Positions 17,001 through 24,574 of a DNA stretch of 64,000 nucleotides are shown here, piece by piece. The stretch lies in contig NZ_CP114767.1 in the NCBI RefSeq assembly GCF_027359925.1, positions 1,922,001 through 1,986,000 on the forward strand, in the 5' to 3' direction. The notes beneath the pieces were generated by a model that was not told the origin of the DNA, ran no database searches, and saw only the letters and a program-made list of their open reading frames with translations. Positions within the stretch are counted from its first letter, which is position 1. Each line of letters begins with the position of its first letter. Both the position numbers and the translations under genes were made by a program. The stretch comes from Hymenobacter canadensis. GTDB lineage: Bacteria > Bacteroidota > Bacteroidia > Cytophagales > Hymenobacteraceae.

Positions 17001-19268
17001 CCGTGCAGCTTCGGCCTGAATAACAGGAATGGGCTTGCCGTAGAAGGCCGGGTCGTTGAAGGCCAGCTTGTAGAAGTTGGTGCTGAACGCATCCAGATCC
17101 TGCGCAAAGCCCAAGTCAGAATCCGACATGAAGCCTACTGCCCCTTTGTTTTCCGCAAAAATCCAGTTTTCAGACAACGTCCGAACGCCCAGATTCGAGA
17201 AGACAGCATTGGCCGAGCAGCCGTTGAGCAGGAATACCGGATACTTATTGGGGTTGTTGTAGCCTTTGCCCGGATCAGTGGGGTCGCCAAAGTTCAGGTC
17301 GAAATCCAGCGCCGAGCCGTGCCCGAAGTAGGTTACCAGGGACACCCCGGCGTTTATTTCGGGCGCAATAGTGATGCTCACGGGCAGATTGGAACCCTGT
17401 GAAGTGGAGCGGCGGTACGTTTTCACCACCGTACCGCCAAACAACGGCCGCTCTGCAAAGCGCTTGTACTTGTCTACGTAGCTTTCAAACTCCTCAAAAT
17501 CCCCGGGGTATTTACCACCGCCGGCCATGTGCACGATGTTCTTGCGCCACGGTTCGGCGCCTAAGGCTTCGTGGGCTTTCAGCTTATTGAGATACGCCAC
17601 AATTTCGGCGCCGTTGCTGGCCGACACGCGGCCAGTGGGCATGCGGGCAATGTAATTGTTGTTTTCCCAGTCGGCCGACAGGAAATTGTCGGAGGCGCTG
17701 CGCGTGGGGCCCGGAATCAGGTCGATGGAGGGTGGCAGCGAATTACGGCTGTACTCGCCCACCATCAGGCCCTTGCCCAGCAGCAGCAGGTAGTTGGTTT
17801 GCGTGGCCGGTGAGTTGGCCAGCTCCCAGCGCACGTAGTTGCGCATAGCCCCCACCGACTTCTCACCGTAGTGGAACTGGTCGTAGAGTTGCTGCGAGGT
17901 CACTATCACGGTATCGTAGCGGCCGCCGGCCGTGGAGGCGCGGTAGGTAGCATACGCCCGTACGGCATCCACGCCGCCCACCGGCTTCATCAGCAACGGG
18001 TGGCTGACAATTAGAAAATTGGTAGCAGCGGCATTCAGTGTCCGAAAACGCACGCGCGTAGCCGGGCGAGGCACCGACGCCACGGCCTCATCGGCCAGCA
18101 GCAACTTGCGGGTGCGGCCCGCCGCCGACGGAAACACGTAGCCGCGCTGCTGCCCGGCCAATGTGGTGCCGGCAATGCGCTGTACGGTGTAGGGGTCGGT
18201 TATATCGAAGCCGGCTACTGTGGCCGGGATGGAATCCAGCGCGTAGTAGGCCGGCCCAGCCAGCGTGGAGTCGTTGAGGAAAGCTACCTGCTTACGCCCG
18301 GCAAACCAGCGGTTGGTTTGCGGAAACGTGTAGCGTACGTAGCCGACGCGGTAGTTGGTATAGCGGCCCGGGCTGGTAGTCGCCACTGCACGAGACAGAA
18401 TGCGGACCTGACCGTTGGCGGCAAAGTCGCTCAACTGTAGTGCATACGTAAGCTTACGCTTGTCGAACCCGTTGATTACAACGGAACCCAGCGGCCGCTC
18501 GGCGTTGGTAGCAGCATTGAATACCGACAGAGCAACCGTGCGGGAACTACTACCATAGCCAACCAGCAGCACTTCTACCTGCGGCGTACCGCTTGCGGCG
18601 CGGCTCCAGGCAGAGTCTGCAGCCATAGTAGCCAAGGACGCGGGATTGGTGCCGGAAAACTGGCCTGACAGCCAGCCTTCGCCCGCTTCGCCCCAAGGCA
18701 TGTATACATTGACGAACTGCTCGTCGTTGACGTATGCAAACTGCCCGGTATACAGCACCTGGCGTTGGGCCATGCGGTACGGCTGCGCCGTCGCCGTGGG
18801 GGCCAAGGCCGGCTGCGCCATGCGCAGGCCATTGGTCGTAGCCGACCACGTCAGGAAATAGGCAGCCGTATCGGTATAGAGGCTGTAGAGGTCGTGGGGT
18901 TGGGTGACCGCGCCGCCTTTGTAGATGCGCTGGTCGAGCTTGCCGTCGTTGCGCTGGCCGTAGAACTCGAAGTAGGTGGTGGCGTCGAGCGTGGTTTGGT
19001 TGCCCCCGCCGAAGATGGCCACCTCGCGGCCGCGCCGCCAGAGCTGTACCCGCTGCGGGTTTACGCCGCTGATGCCCGCCTGCGCCAGATACTGCTGGTC
19101 GAGGCGGTAGAGGCCGTCTTTGAGAATCTTGATCTTATAGTACTGCTGGCTGGGTACAATCCACTCGTTGCCGTAGAGCGTCTGGGCCGAAACGGAGCCG
19201 GCGGTCAGCAGGCCCAGCAACACCAGGCACCAGCTCAGCAGATAGCGAAGTCGGTAAGGTTGTGTCAT
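14100..19268 (-). CDS. porU2: C25-family cysteine peptidase, PorU2-like T9SS protein
   Basis: 1722 residues from ATG at 19268 (MTQPYRLRYLLSWCLVLLGL), with a signal peptide ending near SVSAQ (residue 29). The gingipain-type C25 domain lies about residues 450-830 with the catalytic His in VTYFGHGSALDFD (near 648) and Cys in FLLNGCSANAVF (near 683). After it come several Ig/CARDB-like beta domains and a C-terminal FlgD-like domain (AWDGTDTYGDRLANGTYLYR) ending KIVLIR. PorU is the T9SS sortase that removes sorting domains and attaches cargo to lipopolysaccharide; at over 1700 residues this fits the longer PorU2 type better than canonical PorU (about 1150-1300). Probably co-transcribed with the porin gene 77 bp upstream. 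Confidence 0.82.
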   Translation of the reverse strand: MTQPYRLRYLLSWCLVLLGLLTAGSVSAQTLYGNEWIVPSQQYYKIKILKDGLYRLDQQYLAQAGISGVNPQRVQLWRRGREVAIFGGGNQTTLDATTYFEFYGQRNDGKLDQRIYKGGAVTQPHDLYSLYTDTAAYFLTWSATTNGLRMAQPALAPTATAQPYRMAQRQVLYTGQFAYVNDEQFVNVYMPWGEAGEGWLSGQFSGTNPASLATMAADSAWSRAASGTPQVEVLLVGYGSSSRTVALSVFNAATNAERPLGSVVINGFDKRKLTYALQLSDFAANGQVRILSRAVATTSPGRYTNYRVGYVRYTFPQTNRWFAGRKQVAFLNDSTLAGPAYYALDSIPATVAGFDITDPYTVQRIAGTTLAGQQRGYVFPSAAGRTRKLLLADEAVASVPRPATRVRFRTLNAAATNFLIVSHPLLMKPVGGVDAVRAYATYRASTAGGRYDTVIVTSQQLYDQFHYGEKSVGAMRNYVRWELANSPATQTNYLLLLGKGLMVGEYSRNSLPPSIDLIPGPTRSASDNFLSADWENNNYIARMPTGRVSASNGAEIVAYLNKLKAHEALGAEPWRKNIVHMAGGGKYPGDFEEFESYVDKYKRFAERPLFGGTVVKTYRRSTSQGSNLPVSITIAPEINAGVSLVTYFGHGSALDFDLNFGDPTDPGKGYNNPNKYPVFLLNGCSANAVFSNLGVRTLSENWIFAENKGAVGFMSDSDLGFAQDLDAFSTNFYKLAFNDPAFYGKPIPVIQAEAARRMLAQLGGDGGSPVAQALANIWLGDPALRFYAPDKPDFIANQPGDVQIQPNGAGPLQASATSLKVVVNVKNPGKITTDPLDVRITRRYPTTSAGTRAPDVYTYIVRQAWRDTTYAFVLPNTGSVFGENCFQVELDYQQRIAEILETNNSGQACFNFLQGGVTTLWPPEFAIVPAAGLRLVGQTNDPRGTTRAYEMELDTVPTFNSALKQTRTVTTTLVPDWRPTLPALTGRDSVVWYWRLRFQTPDPALNENPEWATSSFRVIPGTSGGWSQSHHGQFRRDQLTDVSVAAPSGRWDFAEISQAITMVTRGGGTGGATFNEITDGITAATSPYTGNCAVSRPNIMVAVFNGRTLRPVRNVGGGVYDSCGQGSLRFYHFAAQGGAGGTDNINTPARQAQLQALLSNVRPGDYIALLSMNKVNFSAFPASLKAVLTSLGATRINSLQDGDPYALLVQKGPNPRPAQEVTADPASPTPRASQVITLNGQIGTRGGSGTVSSTRIGPAQEWQTLYHTVRLPDASDSYTLQLVGIDAQDVERVLNPNVTSRSLALAGVSAQQYPYLKLVLSLRDTVNRTAPQLEQWLVTYQGVPEGIVRRDLATPATVYDAANLARQAAATGSVTVPVVFENVSSINFSGPLKARITLSNGGATRTALVDVPGGPLAANAQVSFNASVNVVGLDGSISGNVVVNPRPTTTAEPRALPELYFFNNELLLPAFQVDDRNTPPVLDVAFDGRRILNGEIVSPTPIIRVQLKDDDRLRRIQNANNFDVLLTAPGQTTATRLDLNGSNVIFESDSTKGLAVLTLDMGKTQALADGIYTLEVQGRDATNRPAGSEPYRVTFEVVNASTITNVFPYPNPVTSKAQFVFTLTGAELPRDMKIQILTLTGRVVKEIMMEDITAKGPLRIGNNITGYAWDGTDTYGDRLANGTYLYRVILDDPTSKFSRRATSAEADRRAFKNDWGKIVLIR

Positions 19269-19345
19269 ATAGTAACGTAGAAACGTAGTGAGGGAGAAGT
19301 GCCGCGCCAACCTACATGCTGCTGCAATAGGTTCCGCTGCCCATC

Positions 19346-20452
19346 TTATTTGATGCCGTAACCCAGCGAGACAATGATGTTGTTGGTTTGGGTGCGGCCG
19401 GCCAGCTTCTCGATGGCGAGCTGCGACAGGGCCACATCCAGCCGCAAACCGCTCAGGGCCACGCCTACGCCCAGGCTGGGCTGCACCTTCCATTCTTCGG
19501 AGCCCGAGAAGGCCTGAATCTTCTGCACGTTGCTGACGCCACCGCGCAGGAATACCAGATTCTTGTAGCCGATTTCCAGGCCGGCCCGCGGATCAATGCT
19601 CACCAGCTTACCCGAAACGAGCGTGTTGCGCTGCCCATCAGTGGTCAGGTCCAGATCCACAGCGGCCAAAGCGGTGAACTCGCCGGGCAGCTTCACCAGG
19701 CGGCCCACGCCCAGCACGAAGCGGGGCAGCGTGACTTCGGTGCTGCCCTTGGGCACGCTGCTACCGGTGGAGTCGCCGGCAATGGGGCGCAGCTTGTCGG
19801 AGTTGATGGACCAGGCGTTGACGGTGGTGGTGATGTCGCGGGCCATGAGGCCGAGGCGCCAGTTGCCTTTGTCGTACTGCACGCCCGCATCAATGCCGAA
19901 GCCCCAGGCATTGGCAAACTCGCCGATGTTGCGGTAGATGACTTTGGCATTGGCGCCCACTTTCAGGCCCTCAATGTTGCCAAGGCGCCGCGCGTACGAC
20001 AGCATCAGGGCGTAATCGGCTACCGAGAAGAACCGGATCCGGTCGTACTGAATGTAGCCGTACTCGTTGATCAGGTCGCGGGTGTCGGCAATGTCATCGA
20101 CGCCCAGGCGCACGACGCTCACGCCGATGGCGCTTTTGTCGTCGAGGGGCATGGAGAAGGCGCCGTAGTCGTTTTTCACGATACCCGAGAACAGCTCGGA
20201 GTGCATGAGTACGGCATCGTACTTGGCTTTCTGGTCGAGCAGACCGGCCGGGTTCCAATAGCCGGCGGTGGCATCGTTGGCCAGGCTGACCTGCACTTTG
20301 CCCATGCCGAGGGCGCGGCCCCCGACACCGATGTTGAGGAATTCGTTGCTGTACTTGGGCGTGGTGTCCTGGGCAACGGCCCGCTGCGGAGCCAGGGCCA
20401 GCAACCCGCTAAGGCCCAGAAGTACAGGAGTAATACGGAAAACGTGCGACAT
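19346..20452 (-). CDS. PorV/PorQ-family outer-membrane beta-barrel protein
   Basis: 368 residues with a signal peptide (MSHVFRITPVLLGLSGLLAL...AVAQ). The mature N-terminus KYSNEFLNIGVGGRALGMG and NDATAGYWNPAGLL are the hallmark of the PorV/PorQ/FadL-like group of 14-strand porins that escort T9SS cargo at the outer membrane. It lacks the motif I expect of canonical PorV, so it is better called PorV/PorQ family. Regular alternating strands end in an aromatic-free IVSLGYGIK. It is the first gene of a two-gene unit with the PorU2-like protein, which suggests the two cooperate in processing a subset of surface proteins. Confidence 0.82.
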   Translation of the reverse strand: MSHVFRITPVLLGLSGLLALAPQRAVAQDTTPKYSNEFLNIGVGGRALGMGKVQVSLANDATAGYWNPAGLLDQKAKYDAVLMHSELFSGIVKNDYGAFSMPLDDKSAIGVSVVRLGVDDIADTRDLINEYGYIQYDRIRFFSVADYALMLSYARRLGNIEGLKVGANAKVIYRNIGEFANAWGFGIDAGVQYDKGNWRLGLMARDITTTVNAWSINSDKLRPIAGDSTGSSVPKGSTEVTLPRFVLGVGRLVKLPGEFTALAAVDLDLTTDGQRNTLVSGKLVSIDPRAGLEIGYKNLVFLRGGVSNVQKIQAFSGSEEWKVQPSLGVGVALSGLRLDVALSQLAIEKLAGRTQTNNIIVSLGYGIK

Positions 20453-20800
20453 AGAAAACAGGCTAAAAACGGCTAATCCGATTCACAACGCAAGTTACTA
20501 ACTAATAGTGCGCCGCGGTTTCGCGGGCAGTAGAAACTACCTCCCACCCCGGCCGCCGCCACCAGTCAGCAACCCGGTTACCGGCATCTACGCTGCTGCG
20601 GCCGTTGCCGGATTCCGGCAGATAACTACCTCACTTGCCTCCGCAAAAAGCCCTTACCAGGGCAATTAGCGCCCTGCAGCCCGGCCGCAGGCGGCAAAGC
20701 CACGCCCGGGCCTCCGGTAGCCACCCAGTGCTGTCGGCAGCCGGTGCCTGCCGACAGTTTCTTTTCCGGCGAAAACCTGTCCTCAAAAAATATTTTCAAC
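20453..20800. other. non-coding divergent region between porin and padR genes
   Basis: GC-rich sequence with no plausible gene on either strand and several short runs of GCCGGC-type repeats. It should hold the minus-strand promoter for the porin/PorU2-like unit, but I see no convincing CAAAnnTA box. The padR promoter follows at 20807-20837. Confidence 0.4.
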
Positions 20801-20827
20801 AGTACCTTGTGTCACATAGTACCTTTT
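20801..20827. promoter_or_regulatory. probable PadR operator
   Basis: Two direct AGTACCT copies (20801-20807 and 20818-20824) enclose an imperfect palindrome GTAC-N13-GTAC (20802-20822, with TTGTG/CACA inside). It overlaps the -33 element and spacer of the padR promoter, as expected for autorepression by a PadR dimer. Confidence 0.6.
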
Positions 20828-20837
20828 GTTATCTTTG
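20807..20837 (+). promoter_or_regulatory. Bacteroidetes-type sigma-ABfr promoter of padR
   Basis: TTG at 20807-20809, 20-nt spacer, TATCTTTG at 20830-20837, matching the TTG-N19-21-TAnnTTTG consensus exactly. The predicted start is about 25 nt before the padR ATG. Confidence 0.8.
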
Positions 20838-20870
20838 ACTCATTCTTCACCGATCTACCATCGCAAGCCC

Positions 20871-21236
20871 ATGAAAGTAGAGAACACCCAAGTGCAGATG
20901 CGGAAGGGCATCCTGGAGTTCTGCATTCTGGAAATCATCGCCCGCGGCGAGGTGTATGCGTCGGACATGCTCGAAGAGCTCACCCAGGCCCGCATGATTG
21001 TGGTCGAGGGCACGCTCTACCCGCTGCTCACGCGCCTCAAGAATGCCGGCCTTCTGGATTATACCTGGAAGGAATCCACGAGCGGGCCGCCCCGCAAGTA
21101 CTACACCCTCACCGAGGCCGGCACGGATTTCCTCCATCAGCTCCGCCTCACGTGGGAGGAAGTCGAAGCCTCCATCCGCATCATCCGCACCAAGCCTTCC
21201 GCCACCGGGAGCGCCGAACTACCGGACCTACTTTAG
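20871..21236 (+). CDS. PadR family transcriptional regulator
   Basis: 121 residues. A winged-helix PadR repressor: RKGILEFCILEIIARGEVYASDMLEEL (helix 1-2), VVEGTLYPLLTRLKNAGLLDY (recognition helix and wing entry) and SGPPRKYYTLTEAG (wing). A C-terminal helix follows. It is the first gene of a two-gene operon with a PspC/GIN membrane protein; such PadR-PspC pairs are widespread in Bacteroidetes and are thought to sense envelope stress, although the signal is unknown. A candidate operator overlaps its own promoter, so autoregulation is likely. Confidence 0.93.
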   Translation: MKVENTQVQMRKGILEFCILEIIARGEVYASDMLEELTQARMIVVEGTLYPLLTRLKNAGLLDYTWKESTSGPPRKYYTLTEAGTDFLHQLRLTWEEVEASIRIIRTKPSATGSAELPDLL

Positions 21237-21293
21237 GCCCCGGCTTCTTCCCTTCTCCTCCCGATTTTTTTCCGACTAGTTGCAGCAACTGAG

Positions 21294-23912
21294 ATGAAAA
21301 AGAATATCAGCATCAACCTCCAGGGCATCATCTTCCACCTCGAAGAGGACGGCTACGACGTATTGGGCCGCTACCTGGCGGAAGTGAAAGCCCACTTCAG
21401 CGGCTACCGCGGGCACGAAGAAATCGTGGCCGACATCGAGAGCCGCATTGCCGAGCTGTTTGCCGCCCGCCTCTCGGGCACCAAGCAGGTGATTTCGCTG
21501 GAAGATGTGCAGGCCATGACCGCCAAAATGGGCCGCGTGAGCGACTTCCAGAGCGCCGACGACGCCGAGGACGAGGAAGAGCTGCTGGCCGAAGCCGTAG
21601 CCAGCGGCACGGCCCAAGGCACCTACGCCGACGGCACAAACGGTGCGGGCCACCGCGCCAGATCCGGCCCCGAAGCCGCCGCCGATACCACGCAGGGCGC
21701 GCCCCGGCAGATGTACCGCGACATGGCCCACCGCAAGGTGGCCGGGGTGGCGGCCGGGCTGGCGCACTACTTTGGCACCAACCCGCTCTGGATTCGGATT
21801 GCCCTGCTGGTGTTGCTGCTGGCCGTGCCGACAGTGTTCGACGATACACCGCTCAACCAATTTGGCGAGCGGGTAGCGGGTATCACGGTGCTGGCCTACA
21901 TCATCCTGTGGGTGGTGCTGCCCAAACGCTACGACACCACCGACCCCGACACCGACCCGGCGTTTAAGAAGCTCTACCGCGACACCGACAACGGCAAGGT
22001 CGGGGGCGTCTCGGCCGGTCTGGCGGCCTACCTGCGGGTAGACGTGGTGGTGGTGCGCATTGCCTTCCTGCTGCTGCTCATTGCCGGCAGCCTGGGCTTC
22101 TGGCTCTACATCATCCTGTGGATTCTCTTGCCGGAGGCGAAAACCGCCTCCGACAAGCTCCGCATGCGCGGCGACGCCGTCACGCTCTCGGCCCTCGACG
22201 AAAACCTGCGCAACAACCCCTACGCCGCCGGCTCCGAGGCCAGCCCCGTGAATAACCGGCCCGTGGGCACGTTCCTGGAAGACTCGTTCAGCAACGTGCG
22301 GCCCGTCATCAACGGCATCGGCTCGCTGATCCGGGTGGTGGCCGGCGGCATCATGGCCCTCACCGGCTTTGCCATCCTGCTGAGCGTGGTAATTGCGCTG
22401 GGCATCGGCCTGGGGCTGATTTCTTCATCTGACAACCTGGATTTCGGCCCGCTGCAGCCCTTTCTGCTCTTCAATGACATTTCGGTGTGGGCGGTGCTTT
22501 CCTTCTTCCTGCTCACGGCCATTCCGGCGCTGGCCCTGATGCTCTCGGGCCTGGGGCTGCTGCTGCGCCGCTCCGTGTTGAGCCGCACGGCGTCGCTCAC
22601 GCTACTGGGCTTGTGGCTGCTGGGCATCGTGGGCAGCTCGGTGGCCGGCATCCGGGTGGGCCGCGAGTTTCAGCGCGAAGAAGAAATCACCCAGACCACC
22701 ACGCTCGACCGCCTCAGCAGCTCCCGCCTGGTGCTGGAGCGCCGGCAGCTCAACAACGACAAGTGGGTGGACCTCGACCTGGTCGGCATCGACAGTGCCC
22801 AGGCCCCGCGTCTGGAGCGCATCATCGCCGCCAAAGGCGCTACCGATTCGCTAGCCCGCCGCACGGCGGCCACCTCTACCAGCCACAACGTGCGCGTCCT
22901 CAACGACTCGACCCTGAGCGTGGATGACCACTTCACCTACCAGCCCAACGCCCGCTTCCGCGACCAGCAGATGCGCCTGCGCCTGCTGCTGCCCCGCGGC
23001 CGCTCCTTCCGTATGAGCGAAACGTTTGCCAACTGGCTCAACGACGAAGACTACGTGAACGGCCAAGCCCCCTATCACCCCGAAAACGAAGTGTTCCGCA
23101 TGCAGGGCAACAAGGTGGAGTGCCTCAGCTGCTCCGCCGACGACCTGCGCGGCCGGGATACTGATAACGACAACGAAGACAATGCCGACTACGACGAAGG
23201 CCGCGACGACTCCGACGTGAAACTGAGCTTTGACCGTGTGGAGTCCATCAACGCCGACGAGGATGCCTACGGCTCCGGGCGGGAGAGCTTCAACGAAACC
23301 GACTTCAACGAGGTCAACATCGTGGGCGGCTACCGGGCCATTATCCGGCAGGGCAGCACCTACACCGTGCGCGCCGCCGGCGACGACCGCACCCTGCGCG
23401 ACCTGAAAGTTACGCGCGACGGCCGCGAGCTGACCATCAGCCCCCGCAACCGCAACCTGTTTGATGCCCGCCGCAACGACCAGGAACAGGTGCTGCTCAT
23501 CATTGAGCTGCCCGAGCTAAACAACCTGAGCCTGGTTGGCGGCACCCACGCCGAGGTCAGCGGTTTCAACTCCGGCGACCTGCGCGTCACGCAGGCCGGG
23601 GGCAGCCAGCTGCGCCTCACCGGCACGCTGCAGCAGCTGCAGCTGGAGCTGGCCGGCGGCTGCCAGGCCGCCCTGCAAGGCAGCGCCGACGAGCTGAAAG
23701 TGGACGGCGCCGGCGCCTGCGAGGTGGCCGCCGCCTCGTTCACCGCCCGCCGCGCCGATATCGATGCGGTAGGCGCCACCAAGGTGCGCCTGCACGTTAC
23801 GGACGAGCTGCGGGCTGAGGCCATCGGGGCCAGCCTCATCGAGTACAGCGGCAAGCCCACCACCATCCGCCGCGAAGCGCTGGGCGCCGCCGCCGTTCGC
23901 AGCGTGGATTAA
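21294..23912 (+). CDS. PspC domain membrane protein with C-terminal GIN (DUF2807) domain
   Basis: 872 residues. The N-terminal 120 residues form a soluble helical region (HLEEDGYDVLGRYLAEVKAHF). Two PspC modules follow at about 140-205 and 225-285 (RKVAGVAAGLAHYFG; GKVGGVSAGLAAYLRV), each with a membrane helix ending YIILWVVLPK or YIILWILLPE. Four further membrane helices lie about 340-460, then a large extracytoplasmic region with an Asp-rich stretch (RGRDTDNDNEDNADYDEGRD). The last 200 residues are a right-handed beta-helix-like GIN domain with repeats such as LRVTQAGGSQLRLTG and VDGAGACEVAA. It is probably an inner-membrane envelope-stress protein controlled by the upstream PadR. Its 3' end is followed by a partial copy of the GIN domain. 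Confidence 0.88.
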   Translation: MKKNISINLQGIIFHLEEDGYDVLGRYLAEVKAHFSGYRGHEEIVADIESRIAELFAARLSGTKQVISLEDVQAMTAKMGRVSDFQSADDAEDEEELLAEAVASGTAQGTYADGTNGAGHRARSGPEAAADTTQGAPRQMYRDMAHRKVAGVAAGLAHYFGTNPLWIRIALLVLLLAVPTVFDDTPLNQFGERVAGITVLAYIILWVVLPKRYDTTDPDTDPAFKKLYRDTDNGKVGGVSAGLAAYLRVDVVVVRIAFLLLLIAGSLGFWLYIILWILLPEAKTASDKLRMRGDAVTLSALDENLRNNPYAAGSEASPVNNRPVGTFLEDSFSNVRPVINGIGSLIRVVAGGIMALTGFAILLSVVIALGIGLGLISSSDNLDFGPLQPFLLFNDISVWAVLSFFLLTAIPALALMLSGLGLLLRRSVLSRTASLTLLGLWLLGIVGSSVAGIRVGREFQREEEITQTTTLDRLSSSRLVLERRQLNNDKWVDLDLVGIDSAQAPRLERIIAAKGATDSLARRTAATSTSHNVRVLNDSTLSVDDHFTYQPNARFRDQQMRLRLLLPRGRSFRMSETFANWLNDEDYVNGQAPYHPENEVFRMQGNKVECLSCSADDLRGRDTDNDNEDNADYDEGRDDSDVKLSFDRVESINADEDAYGSGRESFNETDFNEVNIVGGYRAIIRQGSTYTVRAAGDDRTLRDLKVTRDGRELTISPRNRNLFDARRNDQEQVLLIIELPELNNLSLVGGTHAEVSGFNSGDLRVTQAGGSQLRLTGTLQQLQLELAGGCQAALQGSADELKVDGAGACEVAAASFTARRADIDAVGATKVRLHVTDELRAEAIGASLIEYSGKPTTIRREALGAAAVRSVD

Positions 23913-24099
23913 CCGTGCCCGGTGCGGGCCATCCTACACTGGCCTGGACCTAGCCGGTATCAGCAAAGTGCGCCTTCATGTGACGGAAACCCTGAATGCC
24001 GACGCCATCGGGGCCAGCGTGGTGCAGTACAACGGCACCCCGCGCAACGTGGAGAAGGACGTCATCGGGGCTTCCCGCATAAGTGCCGTGCGTGATTAA
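23913..24099 (+). pseudogene. relic of a second GIN-domain protein (C-terminal ~50 codons)
   Basis: Immediately after the TAA of the PspC/GIN gene, the plus strand reads LDLAGISKVRLHVTETLNAD then IGASVVQYNGTPRNVEKD and ends ISAVRD with a stop at 24097-24099. This matches the end of the preceding protein (ATKVRLHVTDELRAEAIGAS, IEYSGKPTTIRREALG, AAVRSVD) residue for residue in most positions. There is no start codon or upstream domain. It is the 3' remnant of a tandem paralog whose body has been deleted. Confidence 0.82.
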
Positions 24100-24574
24100 C
24101 GGCTACTTCATGCGGCCCTCACCCGGTTGGCAGCACTTTTGCTACCGAGGTCCTCAATTGTTCCCCCGCAGGCAACCTTGACGCGCTAACTCGCATCTAT
24201 CTGCCTGAGTGACCAGCAATGTCTTTTTCTGGTGAGTGAAAGACTGGTCGAAAAAGTCCTCTTATTTACTGTGCTGCAACCGGTAGATAAGGGGCTTTTT
24301 CATGTTCGGGCCTGAGCACTTACCGACTCCTTCCCGCCCAACCTACGGTTACTGCTGCCCCTCAGCGCCAGGGCCTGTTCGTTTGCCCTACGACTGGCTG
24401 GCCGCTTTCACTTCCCGCCAGAAGTCTACAGACCAAAGCGTTGCACAAAATCCTTGCCCGCTACGACACCAGATCAAGCACCCACTCAGTCTGTGGGGCA
24501 GACAGATTGTCCCGGAGGTGGACAGTTGAACCGTTGCGCGCACCTAACTTTCTCCTTTCCTACTATCTCGCCAT
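24100..24574. other. intergenic region
   Basis: 475 bp with no supported gene. It contains the terminator at 24251-24300 and must include the promoter of the alpha/beta hydrolase gene; no clear TAnnTTTG box seen. Confidence 0.5.
24251..24300 (+). terminator. probable terminator of the padR operon
   Basis: Imperfect stem between AAAAAGTCCTCTTATTTA (from 24251) and TAGATAAGGGGCTTTTT (to 24300), closing with a T run on the plus strand. Confidence 0.6.

Noticed and set aside
19346..20452. Calling the porin canonical PorV
   Set aside because: It lacks the LNTITTAVPFL-type N-terminus of canonical PorV and fits the broader KYSNEFLNIGVG group, so only the family name is used.
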